64,000 bases of DNA, taken from an uncultured Prevotellaceae bacterium. Its GTDB lineage: Bacteria > Bacteroidota > Bacteroidia > Bacteroidales > Bacteroidaceae. Where the stretch lies: NCBI GenBank assembly GCA_946402905.1, contig CAMIYC010000007.1, positions 33,709 to 97,708 of the forward strand, given 5' to 3'. The position numbers were made by a program, and so were the translations under genes. The notes under the pieces are model-generated. The model saw only the letters and a program-made list of their open reading frames with translations, made no database searches and had not been told where the DNA came from. Below, one piece after another: positions 7,629 through 16,984 of the stretch (the stretch's first letter is position 1; each line of letters begins with the position of its first letter).

Positions 7629-8723
7629 ATGACAAAGGAGTTGACCACACTCTATACTGCTGAGGCGATAAGACTGCTACGCCAACTGATTGCCACGCCC
7701 TCCGTGAGCCGTGACGAAAAAGCCGCTGCCGACGTGCTGGCCGCGACCTTAGAAGGATATGGGATGACCTACCATCGTGAAGGCAACAACCTATGGACGT
7801 GCGCGGAAGGCTATAACCCCAACCGCCCTACCCTGTTGCTCAATGCCCACATCGACACGGTGAAACCCGTGGCCTCATGGAGCCGCGACCCCTTCACCCC
7901 CACACTCCAGGATGACAGGCTCTACGGCCTGGGCAGCAACGACTGCGGCGGCGGTCTGACCACCCTGTTGCAGGTATACAGATACCTCGTCTCACGACCA
8001 CAGCACTACAACCTCGTCTATCTGGCCTCGGCGGAGGAAGAGGTGTCGGGAACGAATGGCATACGCCGTGTGCTGCCTCTGCTGCCAGCCGTCGACGTGG
8101 CCATCGTGGGAGAGCCGACAGGCATGCAGCCCGCCATAGCCGAAAAAGGGTTGATGGTGATAGACATGACCGCGAAAGGAAAGTCGGGCCATGCCGCACG
8201 TGGTGAGGGTGTGAATGCCATCTATGCCATGCTCGACGACCTGGTGTGGCTCCGCGACTATCGGTTTGAGCAGGTGAGCCGGCTGCTGGGACCCACGCTG
8301 ATGAATGTCACCGTGGTCAACGCCGGCACCCAGCACAACGTGGTGCCCGACATCTGCCGAGCGGTGATAGACATCCGCACCAATGAGTTTTACGACAACG
8401 AGGAGGTATTCCGCTTCATCCAAAAGCATGTGACCAGTGAGGTCAGCGCGCGGTCATTCCACCTCAGGTCGTCGCATATCCCGGAAGGCCATCCCCTCAT
8501 CAAGAAATGTGTGGAGATGGGCATGCACCCCTTCGGATCACCCACGCTCAGCGACCAGGCCCTGATGCCTTTTGCTTCTTTCAAGCTGGGTCCCGGCGAG
8601 TCGAGCCGTTCTCACACCGCCGACGAATTCATCCGCCTGAGTGAGATGGAGAGTGCTTTCGAACAATATGTCCGGCTTCTCGACGGCACCAAAATCACTT
8701 CCCCAGCCAAGCTTCGGGATTGA
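7629..8723 (+). CDS. argE: M20-family deacetylase, probable acetyl/succinylornithine deacylase (ArgE-like)
   Basis: Metal-dependent amidohydrolase of the M20/ArgE/DapE family (364 residues). The dizinc ligands are visible: H74 and D76 in NAHIDTV, D105 in GSNDCGGG, E136/E137 in SAEEE, and the GEPT segment; a dimerisation domain follows (GKSGHAARGEGVNAIY), with a late H in SRSHTADEF. Family resemblance favours the arginine-pathway enzyme that removes the N-acyl group from ornithine; Bacteroides species use N-succinyl intermediates, so the acyl group could be succinyl. No other arg genes are adjacent. The last 29 bases overlap the convergent EnvC-like gene. Confidence 0.82.
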   Translation: MTKELTTLYTAEAIRLLRQLIATPSVSRDEKAAADVLAATLEGYGMTYHREGNNLWTCAEGYNPNRPTLLLNAHIDTVKPVASWSRDPFTPTLQDDRLYGLGSNDCGGGLTTLLQVYRYLVSRPQHYNLVYLASAEEEVSGTNGIRRVLPLLPAVDVAIVGEPTGMQPAIAEKGLMVIDMTAKGKSGHAARGEGVNAIYAMLDDLVWLRDYRFEQVSRLLGPTLMNVTVVNAGTQHNVVPDICRAVIDIRTNEFYDNEEVFRFIQKHVTSEVSARSFHLRSSHIPEGHPLIKKCVEMGMHPFGSPTLSDQALMPFASFKLGPGESSRSHTADEFIRLSEMESAFEQYVRLLDGTKITSPAKLRD

Positions 8724-10476
8724 GTTTGGCGGTCTCGCGGCGCAGCTGGAACTGCAGCATATTGTCCTGTCCGATAGTGCCGAGCGACTGTCGTGTGGAC
8801 ACCTGCTGTCCCTTGCGCACATGCACGTTGCGCAGATTGCAATAGACAGAGATAAAGTCGCCATGTCTCACCATGACCACCATCTGGCCTGCCACGCTGA
8901 CCACGGCACTCACCTCGCCGTCGTAGATGGAGCGCACACTGGCACCCGGCTGACAGAGGATATTGATGCCCTTATTGTCGAGCTTGACATTCTTCAAGCC
9001 CTCCACGTCATACTGCCCGAAATGACTCACTATCTTATATGAACCGCTGACCGGCATCGGCAGACGGCCCTTGTTGCTCTCAAAACTGCCACTGATCTGG
9101 CGGTCGACAGCCGACATCGTCTCAGCACGGGCCTCCTCACGGGCAGCAGCCTCAGCCTCCTTCTCACGGCGGGCAGCATCGGCCACGGCCTTGCGCTCAG
9201 CAGCCACACGCGCCGACTCCGCCTCACGGGCAGCCTGCTCGGCACGCGCTTTCTCCTCAGCACTCTTGCGGGCGGCAGCCTCGGCGGCACGAGCCTCAGC
9301 CTCCGCTTTCTTGGCCAGGGCGGCAGCCTCACGACGGGCCTTGGCCTCCGTCTCACGCTTGGCACGAGCTTCGGCCTCGGCGGCAGCACGGGCACGCGCC
9401 TCGGCAGCGGCTTTCTCTGCTGCCACACGGCGCTCATGCTCACGGGCGGCAGCCTCGGCAGCGGCTTTCAGACGGGCTTCCTCGGCTTTAGCGGCGGCGA
9501 TGCGGCGTTCCTCCTCGCGCTTGGCAGCCTCAGCAGCGGCTTTCTTACGGGCCAGTTCCTCGGCGCGTTTCTTCGCGGCGGCGGCCTCCGCCTTACGCTT
9601 CGCCTCCGCTTCGGCACGGGCTCGGGCTTTCTCCACCTCGACAGCGATCAGCCGGTCTATCTCGGCATTGATCTGGGCGTTTTTCCGCTCCTGCTCCGCA
9701 ATGATCGACTGGATGGTACGCTGTTCATTCTGCAGGTCGCTCACCACTTTTTGCTGCTCCGTATGCTTGTTCTGAAGGTCGGCCTTTGCGGCCTTGCCCT
9801 TACTGAGCAGGGTGTTTTTCTGTCCTTTGGCCACCTGCAGCTGACGGTTCTTCTGGTTCAGCTCCTCTTGCTTGGCTTTGATCTGCTCGCCCTGCACCCG
9901 CTGATAGGAAGCATATTCCTGCATGAAGCGCAGACGGCGGTAAGCCTGAGTCAGGCTGTTGGCACTGAAGATAAACATCAGACGGTCTTGTATCGACCGA
10001 TGCTTGGCCATATAGCGCATCGACTTGATAAATTTCTCCTGACGGTCGTGCAACTGTCCTTCCAGGGTGGTGAGCTGCGACTTCAGGATTCCGATGTTAT
10101 TGTCAAGATGCTTGATGTCGTTCTCATAGCCCTCGATGTCTTTCTGCTTAGAGTCAATCTCACCGTTGATCACCAGCAGGTCTTGCAAACGCTTCTCCAC
10201 GTCCATCTTGTTGGCTCGCAGCTTGTTTTGCTGATCGCGGATATCCTGCTCCACCTGTTTGCGCTCTTTCTCAAGTCCACGGATCTCCTTGGTGGAATAG
10301 TTGGCTTTCTTGCCTTTGCCTTGTGACTTGCCCTTGCTCGCCGTGGCCTGTCGCTTGCCGCGACGCGACTGCTGAGTGGTCGTAGTCTGCTGTCTTCTGG
10401 AGCCGCTCCTGTGGGTCTGAGCCGTCTGGGGCAGCACCATCATGGTGAACAAAAAAAGAAAAATATATCGTCTCAT
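8695..10476 (-). CDS. EnvC-like murein hydrolase activator with degenerate LytM domain
   Basis: A 593-residue exported protein: signal peptide in the first ~20 residues, a basic Ser/Thr/Gln-rich stretch, two long coiled coils (about 60-145 and 195-280), an Ala/Lys/Arg/Glu-rich helix resembling TolA (about 285-460), and a C-terminal LytM (M23) fold (about 485-593). The LytM zinc ligands are missing: the usual HxGxD strand reads DNKGINI, and the usual HxH strand reads MLQFQLR. Like EnvC of E. coli it therefore probably activates amidases during cell separation rather than cutting peptidoglycan. It is the last gene of an operon after DUF4292 (3-bp gap). Confidence 0.88.
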   Translation of the reverse strand: MRRYIFLFLFTMMVLPQTAQTHRSGSRRQQTTTTQQSRRGKRQATASKGKSQGKGKKANYSTKEIRGLEKERKQVEQDIRDQQNKLRANKMDVEKRLQDLLVINGEIDSKQKDIEGYENDIKHLDNNIGILKSQLTTLEGQLHDRQEKFIKSMRYMAKHRSIQDRLMFIFSANSLTQAYRRLRFMQEYASYQRVQGEQIKAKQEELNQKNRQLQVAKGQKNTLLSKGKAAKADLQNKHTEQQKVVSDLQNEQRTIQSIIAEQERKNAQINAEIDRLIAVEVEKARARAEAEAKRKAEAAAAKKRAEELARKKAAAEAAKREEERRIAAAKAEEARLKAAAEAAAREHERRVAAEKAAAEARARAAAEAEARAKRETEAKARREAAALAKKAEAEARAAEAAARKSAEEKARAEQAAREAESARVAAERKAVADAARREKEAEAAAREEARAETMSAVDRQISGSFESNKGRLPMPVSGSYKIVSHFGQYDVEGLKNVKLDNKGINILCQPGASVRSIYDGEVSAVVSVAGQMVVMVRHGDFISVYCNLRNVHVRKGQQVSTRQSLGTIGQDNMLQFQLRRETAKLNPEAWLGK

Positions 10477-10479
10477 GTC

Positions 10480-11397
10480 TTACATTTTCAGGATTTGATT
10501 GATCACATTCTCTAATTTGACTGGCTTATACTTGGAAGGCACTTTGGTCTCGCTTTCCCAGTCGCTGTCGGTCTTCAGCCCTTTCATGGTGATGCTGACC
10601 GAGATAGACTTCTGCCCCGAAGATGTGGTCGTGTTGATAGAGATATCCTGCTTGGTGGGGAATGCCTTGGAGTTCAACGGTTTAAAATCATCATAGATCC
10701 ATCTCAACGAGGAGGTGTTCTTGGAGGTGCCGATATAGACCGCCGAAGTCTGGTTGATACGGGCATCCGACGGATTGATCTGCCAGGCATACTTGATACG
10801 CCCCTCATGGCGGGTCACGTTGTCGTTGGCGACATCAAACTTGGCCATCTGAGCCTCGTCGACGGTTTTCTGGCCCGGTGCAAACAGCTGGTTGCGGAAA
10901 AGCGCCTGCAGAGAATAGAAATTGATGCCGTTGTTGCGCAGGAATCCCACCTGGTCATAACTGCTCTTCATATACTGCTTATGCAGACGGTCCATGATCA
11001 GCACAGAGTCGCGGGTGAACTCCATGCGTCCCACCTCGACCAGTCCCATCGGGGTGAGCTGTATACGTATCACCTCATCCTGGCGCATGCTGATCTTGCC
11101 GCCCACGGTGATATCCTTGCTGCCAACCTTGATGTTAAAATCGATGTTGCTGACTATATTGGGCGCGGCCACGGCATTCTCGCACACCTTCCTGACCAAT
11201 GCCAGGCTGACGGTGTTGACAGGCGTGGCGACCGACGCCGACGTACTGCCCGAGGTGCCCGCAGTTCCTTTGTCACCTGTCTGCTGCACCCGAGTGGCGG
11301 TCTCTGTCTTGCCGTCGGAGACGACTTTTTTACTTGACCCGCAGGCAGTCAGGATAAACGGGACGGACAGCAGGAATAATCTATAGTTGACTTTCAT
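10480..11397 (-). CDS. DUF4292 lipoprotein
   Basis: A 305-residue lipoprotein: the signal peptide ends in the lipobox LTAC, with Cys19 as the lipidation site. The remaining sequence is rich in beta strands (VNTVSLALVRKVCENAVAAPNIVSNIDFNIKVGSK, then IRIQLTPMGLVEVGRMEFTRDSVLIMDR) and matches the Bacteroidetes DUF4292 family, which has been compared with LolB-like lipid-binding folds; that comparison is from memory. Its start overlaps the stop of the TPR gene by 4 bp (ATGA), showing coupling. The position between a TPR protein and an EnvC-like factor suggests an envelope role. Confidence 0.82.
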   Translation of the reverse strand: MKVNYRLFLLSVPFILTACGSSKKVVSDGKTETATRVQQTGDKGTAGTSGSTSASVATPVNTVSLALVRKVCENAVAAPNIVSNIDFNIKVGSKDITVGGKISMRQDEVIRIQLTPMGLVEVGRMEFTRDSVLIMDRLHKQYMKSSYDQVGFLRNNGINFYSLQALFRNQLFAPGQKTVDEAQMAKFDVANDNVTRHEGRIKYAWQINPSDARINQTSAVYIGTSKNTSSLRWIYDDFKPLNSKAFPTKQDISINTTTSSGQKSISVSITMKGLKTDSDWESETKVPSKYKPVKLENVINQILKM

Positions 11398-13181
11398 TCT
11401 TCTATGTATTTTTTGAGTTTTATCTTTCGTCTGAGCAGGGCGCAGTCGTCATCCTCGTCAGCGGCTTCGAGGGCCTGCTGCCACAGCTGGAGCGCCTTGT
11501 CGGCATCATTGTTCTTAAAGTAGATATCACCGGCGTGCTCGGTGATCACCCTGCTGGGCGTGGTGTCGTTCTTCAGAGCCTGGTCGATATAGATGCGGGC
11601 CTCCTCATAACGCCCTTGCATGAAGAGGATCCATGCATAGGTGTCGAGATAGGTCGCACTGTTGGGCTCGGCTTTGACCGTGCGATAGCTCATCTGCTCG
11701 GCCTTCTGAAGGTCTCTGCCCAGCACGCTCAGGTAGTAGGCGTAGTTGTTGAGACACGGGATGTTGTCGGGTTTCCATTGCAGGCAACTGTCATACGCGG
11801 CGAAGGCCTCCTCCATGAAGCCTTTCTCATGCAGCAGGTCGCCCATGATCTCATAGAAGTCGGAGACGAGGGCGGGGTTGCTGTCACTGTTGATCTGGCT
11901 CACGCCACGCCGGAACGCGTCGAGCGACTCATCCCGCTCGTCCTTCATCGAGTGTGCCAGCCCCAGGAAATAATAAAAGCCCATGTTGTCGGGATTATAC
12001 TCCACACCCGACTTGCTGAGCTGTATGATGCGGTCGTAGTCTTTGGTTTCCCATACCGACTGCAGCAACTCCAGCCGGATGCCGGCATTGTCGGGAGCAA
12101 TGTCAAGCACACGCTCAAAAGCCGCATTGACGGTGTCCTTGGGCATATTCTTGAGCGACATATAGGCAGCGCAGACTTCAGCGATGTCGGCATTTTTCTG
12201 GGGTTTCTCCAGCATGCGGCCGAAAAGGCGGAGCACTTCGGTGCTGTCTCCTCCACTCTGCTCATTGTCGGCAATGACCTGACGCAACAGGATGATCTTA
12301 CTATCGCTCTCGGTATGGTCGCTGAGCAGCAAAGCCTCGGTCTGGGCTTTGGCCAGCGAGTCTTGTCCCTGAGACTTATAATAGTCGAGCAGCGACATCT
12401 GTGCCATGATGTTGTCGGGCTCTTTCTTCAGCACCGCGTGATATTCATTGAGTGCTTCCTTTTCCTTCCCGTGCTGCAGGAGCCAGTTGCCCATCATCAC
12501 ACGATAGTTGTAGTCATGGGGATGCTGGCGGGCCAGATTGCTGAGTTCGCGGTATTCTTCTTTTTTCTTGCCTTGCTTGGAATAAACGCTCATGCGCGAC
12601 AGGGTGAGATCCTCCGAGGGGCCGTCGATCATCTCCAGGCGGTTGAGCACATCGATCATACCCTGATAATTCTTGTCTTGCTGATAGAGCTGCAGGAGCA
12701 CAGTGAGCACCTCCTGGCTGCCAGCATTCGCTGCCGCCAGCTGCTCATACACCTTCGTGGCCTTGGCGTAGTCGTCTGTCTTGATATAGCTCTGCCCCAG
12801 CCGCTCCTTATAGTTGGTATTGTAGGGACTTAAGACCGCGGCACGCTCCATATAGTGGAGGGCCAGGGTGTCCAGACCGAGCTCGTTATAATAAGAAGAG
12901 AGCATGAAGTAGGTCTCCGCGGAGTGAGGGTTGATGTCCAGCGCATGCCTGAACAAGTCGTACGCCGAGGCGTAATTGCCTTTCTGCTGTTGTCGCACAG
13001 CCTCGAGGTAGAAATAGCTGAACCTGCGGGCGTCATTATCGCTGAGCGTGACAGCGACCACTGGCTGCACGGCGGTGCGACGGGGCTTTTTCCGGGCATA
13101 TACACAGACCACCGACACCAACAGCAATGTCAGTATCAGCCATCTCGGCCCGTTTGTGTGCATCATCTTACGTGTCATCAT
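11394..13181 (-). CDS. TPR-repeat protein, probably envelope-anchored
   Basis: A 595-residue protein with an N-terminal hydrophobic helix (LILTLLLVSVVCVYA, about residues 15-30) that is either a signal peptide or an anchor, followed by tetratricopeptide repeats over nearly all of the length, for example ARRFSYFYLEAVRQQQKGNYASAYDLFRHALDINP. TPR arrays mediate protein contacts, so a scaffold role is likely but its partners are unknown. It lies 5 bp after dut and overlaps the DUF4292 gene by 4 bp. Several in-frame ATGs occur at the start (13181, 13178, 13166, 13163); the first is used here. Confidence 0.85.
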   Translation of the reverse strand: MMTRKMMHTNGPRWLILTLLLVSVVCVYARKKPRRTAVQPVVAVTLSDNDARRFSYFYLEAVRQQQKGNYASAYDLFRHALDINPHSAETYFMLSSYYNELGLDTLALHYMERAAVLSPYNTNYKERLGQSYIKTDDYAKATKVYEQLAAANAGSQEVLTVLLQLYQQDKNYQGMIDVLNRLEMIDGPSEDLTLSRMSVYSKQGKKKEEYRELSNLARQHPHDYNYRVMMGNWLLQHGKEKEALNEYHAVLKKEPDNIMAQMSLLDYYKSQGQDSLAKAQTEALLLSDHTESDSKIILLRQVIADNEQSGGDSTEVLRLFGRMLEKPQKNADIAEVCAAYMSLKNMPKDTVNAAFERVLDIAPDNAGIRLELLQSVWETKDYDRIIQLSKSGVEYNPDNMGFYYFLGLAHSMKDERDESLDAFRRGVSQINSDSNPALVSDFYEIMGDLLHEKGFMEEAFAAYDSCLQWKPDNIPCLNNYAYYLSVLGRDLQKAEQMSYRTVKAEPNSATYLDTYAWILFMQGRYEEARIYIDQALKNDTTPSRVITEHAGDIYFKNNDADKALQLWQQALEAADEDDDCALLRRKIKLKKYIEE

Positions 13182-13186
13182 CCTAC

Positions 13187-13624
13187 CTATTTCACACCTG
13201 TATGACCATATCCGCCCTCACCACGCTCCGTAGCGTCGAGCACTTCCACCTCGACCAGCAGGCCCTGCTCATGCCGTGCGATCACCATCTGTGCGATGCG
13301 CTCACCGTCGTTGACGACAAAATCTGTGTCGGAAAGATTGATGAGCACCACACCGATCTCGCCTCTGTAGTCGGCGTCGACGGTGCCGGGAGTATTGAGT
13401 ACGGTAATGCCGTGTTTCAGGGCGAGCCCGCTCCGGGGTCTCACCTGTGCCTCAAAACCCGGGGGCAGCGCGATATGAAGCCCCGTGGGGATGAGCCGAC
13501 GCTCCAAAGGGCGCAGCACGACGGGACCGTCGAGGTTGGCCCGCAAATCCATGCCCGCACTCTGAGAGGTGGCGTATTCGGGCAGACGCTGATGCCCTTT
13601 GTTGACAACTTTTATCTGAATCAT
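13187..13624 (-). CDS. dut: Deoxyuridine 5'-triphosphate nucleotidohydrolase (dUTPase)
   Basis: dUTPase (145 residues) hydrolyses dUTP to dUMP and pyrophosphate, keeping uracil out of DNA and supplying dTMP synthesis. All five trimeric dUTPase motifs are present: AGMDLRA (23-29), PRSGLALK (63-70), [11 protein letters not shown] (80-90, with catalytic D83), GERIAQM (107-113) and the C-terminal [10 protein letters not shown] (134-143), where Tyr replaces the usual Phe. It is the first gene of the dut / TPR / DUF4292 / EnvC-like operon. A uracil-DNA glycosylase gene is elsewhere in the window. Confidence 0.96.
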   Translation of the reverse strand: MIQIKVVNKGHQRLPEYATSQSAGMDLRANLDGPVVLRPLERRLIPTGLHIALPPGFEAQVRPRSGLALKHGITVLNTPGTVDADYRGEIGVVLINLSDTDFVVNDGERIAQMVIARHEQGLLVEVEVLDATERGEGGYGHTGVK

Positions 13625-13652
13625 AAAACAGTCTTCATGTCGAAATGAAATG

Positions 13653-13660
13653 CAAATTTA
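13653..13660 (-). promoter_or_regulatory. Bacteroidetes -7 box for the dut operon
   Basis: The minus strand reads TAAATTTG 28 bp before the dut start codon; the -33 region is not recognisable. Confidence 0.4.
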
Positions 13661-13742
13661 GTCATTTCCCTTCATATTCCCCCATTTTTGAAGTTAAAAT
13701 GACTGATTTTAGAAATAATTATGATTATACGAAGTGGTTCGT

Positions 13743-13773
13743 TTTGTTCTGCCCCCGTTTTTCACTACCTTTG
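13743..13773 (+). promoter_or_regulatory. Bacteroidetes promoter for dgt
   Basis: TTTG (13743-13746), 19-bp spacer, TACCTTTG (13766-13773): an exact match to the TTTG-N19-TAnnTTTG pattern, ending 27 bp before the ATG at 13801. Confidence 0.7.
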
Positions 13774-13800
13774 CAATTACATTGATTTCACAGCAACACT

Positions 13801-15138
13801 ATGAATTGGCTACAACTCATCTCCAACAAGCGATTAGGACAAGAGGACAGGCACCCACAGCGGCACGACGACCGCTCGGAATTCAAGCGCGACAGCGACC
13901 GGCTGGTTTTCTCGGCCCCCTTCAGGCGCTTACAAAACAAGACACAGGTGTTTCCCCTGCCAGGAAGCATCTTCGTACACAACCGCCTCACCCACAGCAT
14001 CGAGGTGTCGAGCGTGGGCATGTCTTTGGGCAATGACGTGGCCAGGATGCTGACCGACAGGCATCCACACTTGAAAGACACGCTCTTCGAAGAGATCGGG
14101 GCAATCGTATCCGCTGCCTGTCTGGCACACGACATGGGAAATCCTCCCTTTGGACACTCGGGTGAGAAAGCCATGCAAACCTATTTCACTGAGCGCAACG
14201 GAAAATACTTAGAAGACAGGGTCAGCAAGGAACTGTGGAGCGACATCACCCACTTTGAAGGCAATGCCAATGCGTTTCGCCTGCTTACGCACCGTTTTAA
14301 AGGCAGGCGCGACGGCGGATTCGTGCTGACCTATTCCACACTGGCCTCAATCGTGAAATATCCTTTCTCGTCGCTGGCCACCGGGAAAAAGGGCAAATTC
14401 GGATTCTTTGACACCGAGCGAGACATTTATCTCCGGATAGCACGCGACCTGGGCATCAGGCAACTGTCGGCCGAAGGCGAACCGCTCCGCTTCGCACGCC
14501 ACCCTTTGGTCTACCTGGTAGAGGCTGCCGACGATATCTGCTATGAGATCATGGACATCGAGGACGCTCACAAACTGAATATTCTGACATTTGCGGAGAC
14601 AGAAGAGCTGCTTCTCGGCTTTTTCGACGCGAAGACACAAGACGGGATGCGACAGAGAATCATCGACGAGGGCATCACCGACGACAACGAAAAAGTGGTA
14701 TATATGCGCGCCTGCGTCATCGGATTATTGGAACATGAGTGTGCAGAGGTATTTGCCGCACACGAACAGCAAATACTCGACGGCATATTCGAAGGAAGCC
14801 TCATCGACCACATCTCCCCCCTGCCCCATGATGCCTACCGGCGATGCGTCGACCTGTCGAGAAAGCGCATCTACAACAGCAAGCCCGTCCTGGACGTAGA
14901 ACTCTCAGGATATAAAATCATAGAGACCCTGATGGAGAAGATGGTGGAGGCTGCCGTCAACCCCGACCGGTTCTATTCGCAGCAACTCCTGCGGAGAGTG
15001 AGCAGCCAATACGACACCGACTCTCACGACATGGAGACTCGCATCATGGCCGTCATCGACTACATCAGCGGCATGACAGATGTCTATGCGCTCGACATCT
15101 ATCAGAAAATCAACGGCATATCGCTGCCTATTGTTTGA
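13801..15138 (+). CDS. dgt: Deoxyguanosinetriphosphate triphosphohydrolase (dGTPase)
   Basis: HD-domain enzyme (445 residues) that splits dGTP into deoxyguanosine and triphosphate. Metal ligands are seen in HNRLTHSIEVS (H65) and CLAHDMGNPPFGH (H110-D111), with the dGTPase lead-in SDRLVFSAPFRRLQNKTQVFPL at residues 32-53. The length agrees with bacterial dGTPase-like proteins. It has its own promoter and shares 11 bp at its 3' end with the convergent glsB-like gene. Together with the nearby dut it makes a small nucleotide-pool neighbourhood, though the two are divergent. Confidence 0.93.
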   Translation: MNWLQLISNKRLGQEDRHPQRHDDRSEFKRDSDRLVFSAPFRRLQNKTQVFPLPGSIFVHNRLTHSIEVSSVGMSLGNDVARMLTDRHPHLKDTLFEEIGAIVSAACLAHDMGNPPFGHSGEKAMQTYFTERNGKYLEDRVSKELWSDITHFEGNANAFRLLTHRFKGRRDGGFVLTYSTLASIVKYPFSSLATGKKGKFGFFDTERDIYLRIARDLGIRQLSAEGEPLRFARHPLVYLVEAADDICYEIMDIEDAHKLNILTFAETEELLLGFFDAKTQDGMRQRIIDEGITDDNEKVVYMRACVIGLLEHECAEVFAAHEQQILDGIFEGSLIDHISPLPHDAYRRCVDLSRKRIYNSKPVLDVELSGYKIIETLMEKMVEAAVNPDRFYSQQLLRRVSSQYDTDSHDMETRIMAVIDYISGMTDVYALDIYQKINGISLPIV

Positions 15139-16141
15139 CACCCCCCTTGCCTAAGTGGCGGTATATCATCTTGCCCACGTCGCCCGACGACATGTTGAGA
15201 ATGCCGGGATTCTGCGCCACGAAAGAGTCGATATGGCGCTTGCGTTTTTGCTCCAGGATCTCGTCTACGGCTATCAGGATGCCCGTCTCCTCGACATCGC
15301 CAAAACCATCGTTGATGGCTGTGCCGAACATCTTCATCGTGGGGCTAAGCCCCATGTAGGCATTGACAAGCGGAGGGATGTTGATGCCCAGCTTGCGAAT
15401 CTCCGTATTGAGTATCTTATAATCCTCACGCAGAGAATCCTGATTGAGGATGGAAGCCAGCTCTTCCGGGTCAGACTCCAGCTTGAGGGGTTTCATCGGG
15501 ATAATGAGATTATCCTTGTCGCCGAAATGCTTATTGAGGAAATAGAGTATCATATCGCGCCCCTTACGGATGTAGGAGGGATACATCGTCATCTTGCCGA
15601 AGAAGTATTTCACGTTGGGCATGATGACCGTCAGAGCACCCAGGCCGTCCCACAGGTTGTCGAGTGCGAAAAGACTCTTAGAGCCCATCTTGCTACTCTG
15701 ATAAGGCAGCGTCACATAGGAGCGTGCCAGCTCCACCGTCTGAGGCAGATATTCCTTGATAAACTTGTCGGAGAAATGAAACATGTGGCTCGTGGCAAGT
15801 ATCGGCTGGCCGTTGGAGTCGAAATCGACTTCTGTGCCGAGTTTGAAACGATAGCCTCCGATGATTTCCTCTTCGTCGGGATTCCAGACAAGCAACTGCT
15901 TGTAGCAATTGTCCATCGTGTCAAACTCGTCGAGGTCAAGCTCCTTGCCCGTTCCTCCTCCGGCAGCTCTGAACACCTCCTCACGCTGACGTCCGATTTC
16001 TCTGACGACATTGGGGGAGTCGTGTATATCGACAATGTAAATCTTGTTATGACTCTTATTGGTCATACGAAGCTGCTTGTCTGGCGTCAGCTCGCTCTTA
16101 AGCAACTCTTTGTCTACAGGAGGAATGATAGGTTGATCCAT
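15128..16141 (-). CDS. glsB: GNAT-type N-acyltransferase, probable glycine-lipid synthesis protein GlsB
   Basis: A 337-residue protein of the hemolysin/OlsB-like GNAT acyltransferase family: IVDIHDSPNVVREIGRQREEVFR near residues 35-57 and GYRFKLGTEV...ELARSYVTLPYQ resemble the acyl-transfer fold. In Bacteroides the equivalent enzyme adds a 3-hydroxy fatty acid to the amino group of glycine, the first step to glycine and serineglycine lipids. It follows a PlsC-type acyltransferase gene by 12 bp, the same pairing as in the known two-gene glycine-lipid pathway. The product identity is inferred from family and pairing. Its 3' end overlaps dgt. Confidence 0.75.
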   Translation of the reverse strand: MDQPIIPPVDKELLKSELTPDKQLRMTNKSHNKIYIVDIHDSPNVVREIGRQREEVFRAAGGGTGKELDLDEFDTMDNCYKQLLVWNPDEEEIIGGYRFKLGTEVDFDSNGQPILATSHMFHFSDKFIKEYLPQTVELARSYVTLPYQSSKMGSKSLFALDNLWDGLGALTVIMPNVKYFFGKMTMYPSYIRKGRDMILYFLNKHFGDKDNLIIPMKPLKLESDPEELASILNQDSLREDYKILNTEIRKLGINIPPLVNAYMGLSPTMKMFGTAINDGFGDVEETGILIAVDEILEQKRKRHIDSFVAQNPGILNMSSGDVGKMIYRHLGKGGVKQ

Positions 16142-16153
16142 AGTGATGTTGTT

Positions 16154-16984
16154 TTACTCCAGTTCATAGACTTTGTCCTGGACATACTGAGCCCACTGGG
16201 CCGGGGTTTTTGATTTGTCGAAAGTCTGCCATGGTATCGGCTGGCCGATGGTCACACGGAAGGTCTTGTGCACATTCTTATACATCTCGTCGACAAGGAA
16301 GAGCATGGCAATGTTGAATTTGATGCCAAGAAACTTGCAGATGTTGGCCACACGATAGAAAAAGTCGGAATTCCTGCCGCTGAAATGGATGGGCACCACA
16401 TCGCGATGCGTCTCGACGCTCTTCGACACGAATGTCTTCTTCCAGGTCAGGTCGTGGATACGGCCATTGATCTTCCTGGAGCACAGGCCGGCGGGAAACA
16501 TCAGCATGTGACTCTCGCTCTTGAATCCTGCATTGACCATGGCCGGGAAGTTGCGGCTCTGCGAACCCGTCTTGTTGATGGGGATGCAAAGGGGGGCAAG
16601 CCCAGGCAGATTCATCAGAAGGTCGTTGACCAGATACCTGAAATTGCCATCATAGTGGCGGCCGATGACGGCTCCAAGAGCCACACCGTCTTCACCACCG
16701 AGCGGATGATTGCTCACAAACGTATAAAGCCGTCCGTCGTCTTTGGACGGAAGGTTTTCCTTGCCCACAATCTCCAGCGTCATGTCGAGATATCTCACAC
16801 ACTCCTCCAGCCAGTCGACACCCATCTTGTCGCGGGATTCCCAAAGAAACTTGTTGACCTCGTCTTGATGCACAATATGCTTCAGCCACTTCCTCACAAA
16901 AGAGGGCACATACCGGGCCTTACTGCCCATCTTGCCATCCAAGATCTGGTCGATGTCGATAGTCTTCTCTGATATTTCGGTCAT
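16154..16984 (-). CDS. glsA: PlsC-type O-acyltransferase, probable glycine-lipid synthesis protein GlsA
   Basis: A 276-residue acyltransferase with the lysophospholipid acyltransferase signature SNHPLGGEDG at about residues 90-99 and the second motif FPAGLCSR at about 159-166. Bacteroidetes homologues O-acylate the N-acyl-glycine made by GlsB. It is upstream of the glsB-like gene on the same strand with a 12-bp gap, so the two are one transcript. The residue before the motif aspartate is Glu where homologues often have a hydrophobic residue. Assignment to glycine lipids rather than phospholipid synthesis rests on the gene pairing. Confidence 0.75.
   Translation of the reverse strand: MTEISEKTIDIDQILDGKMGSKARYVPSFVRKWLKHIVHQDEVNKFLWESRDKMGVDWLEECVRYLDMTLEIVGKENLPSKDDGRLYTFVSNHPLGGEDGVALGAVIGRHYDGNFRYLVNDLLMNLPGLAPLCIPINKTGSQSRNFPAMVNAGFKSESHMLMFPAGLCSRKINGRIHDLTWKKTFVSKSVETHRDVVPIHFSGRNSDFFYRVANICKFLGIKFNIAMLFLVDEMYKNVHKTFRVTIGQPIPWQTFDKSKTPAQWAQYVQDKVYELE

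Noticed and set aside
9071..9775. Ser/Ala/Arg-rich frame opposite the EnvC-like gene
   Set aside because: It is the reverse complement of the Ala/Lys/Glu helix-coding repeat.
11535..12833. 432-codon open frame antisense to the TPR protein
   Set aside because: Composition is typical of a reverse-complement shadow (many His, Leu, Val) and the TPR protein is convincing on the other strand.
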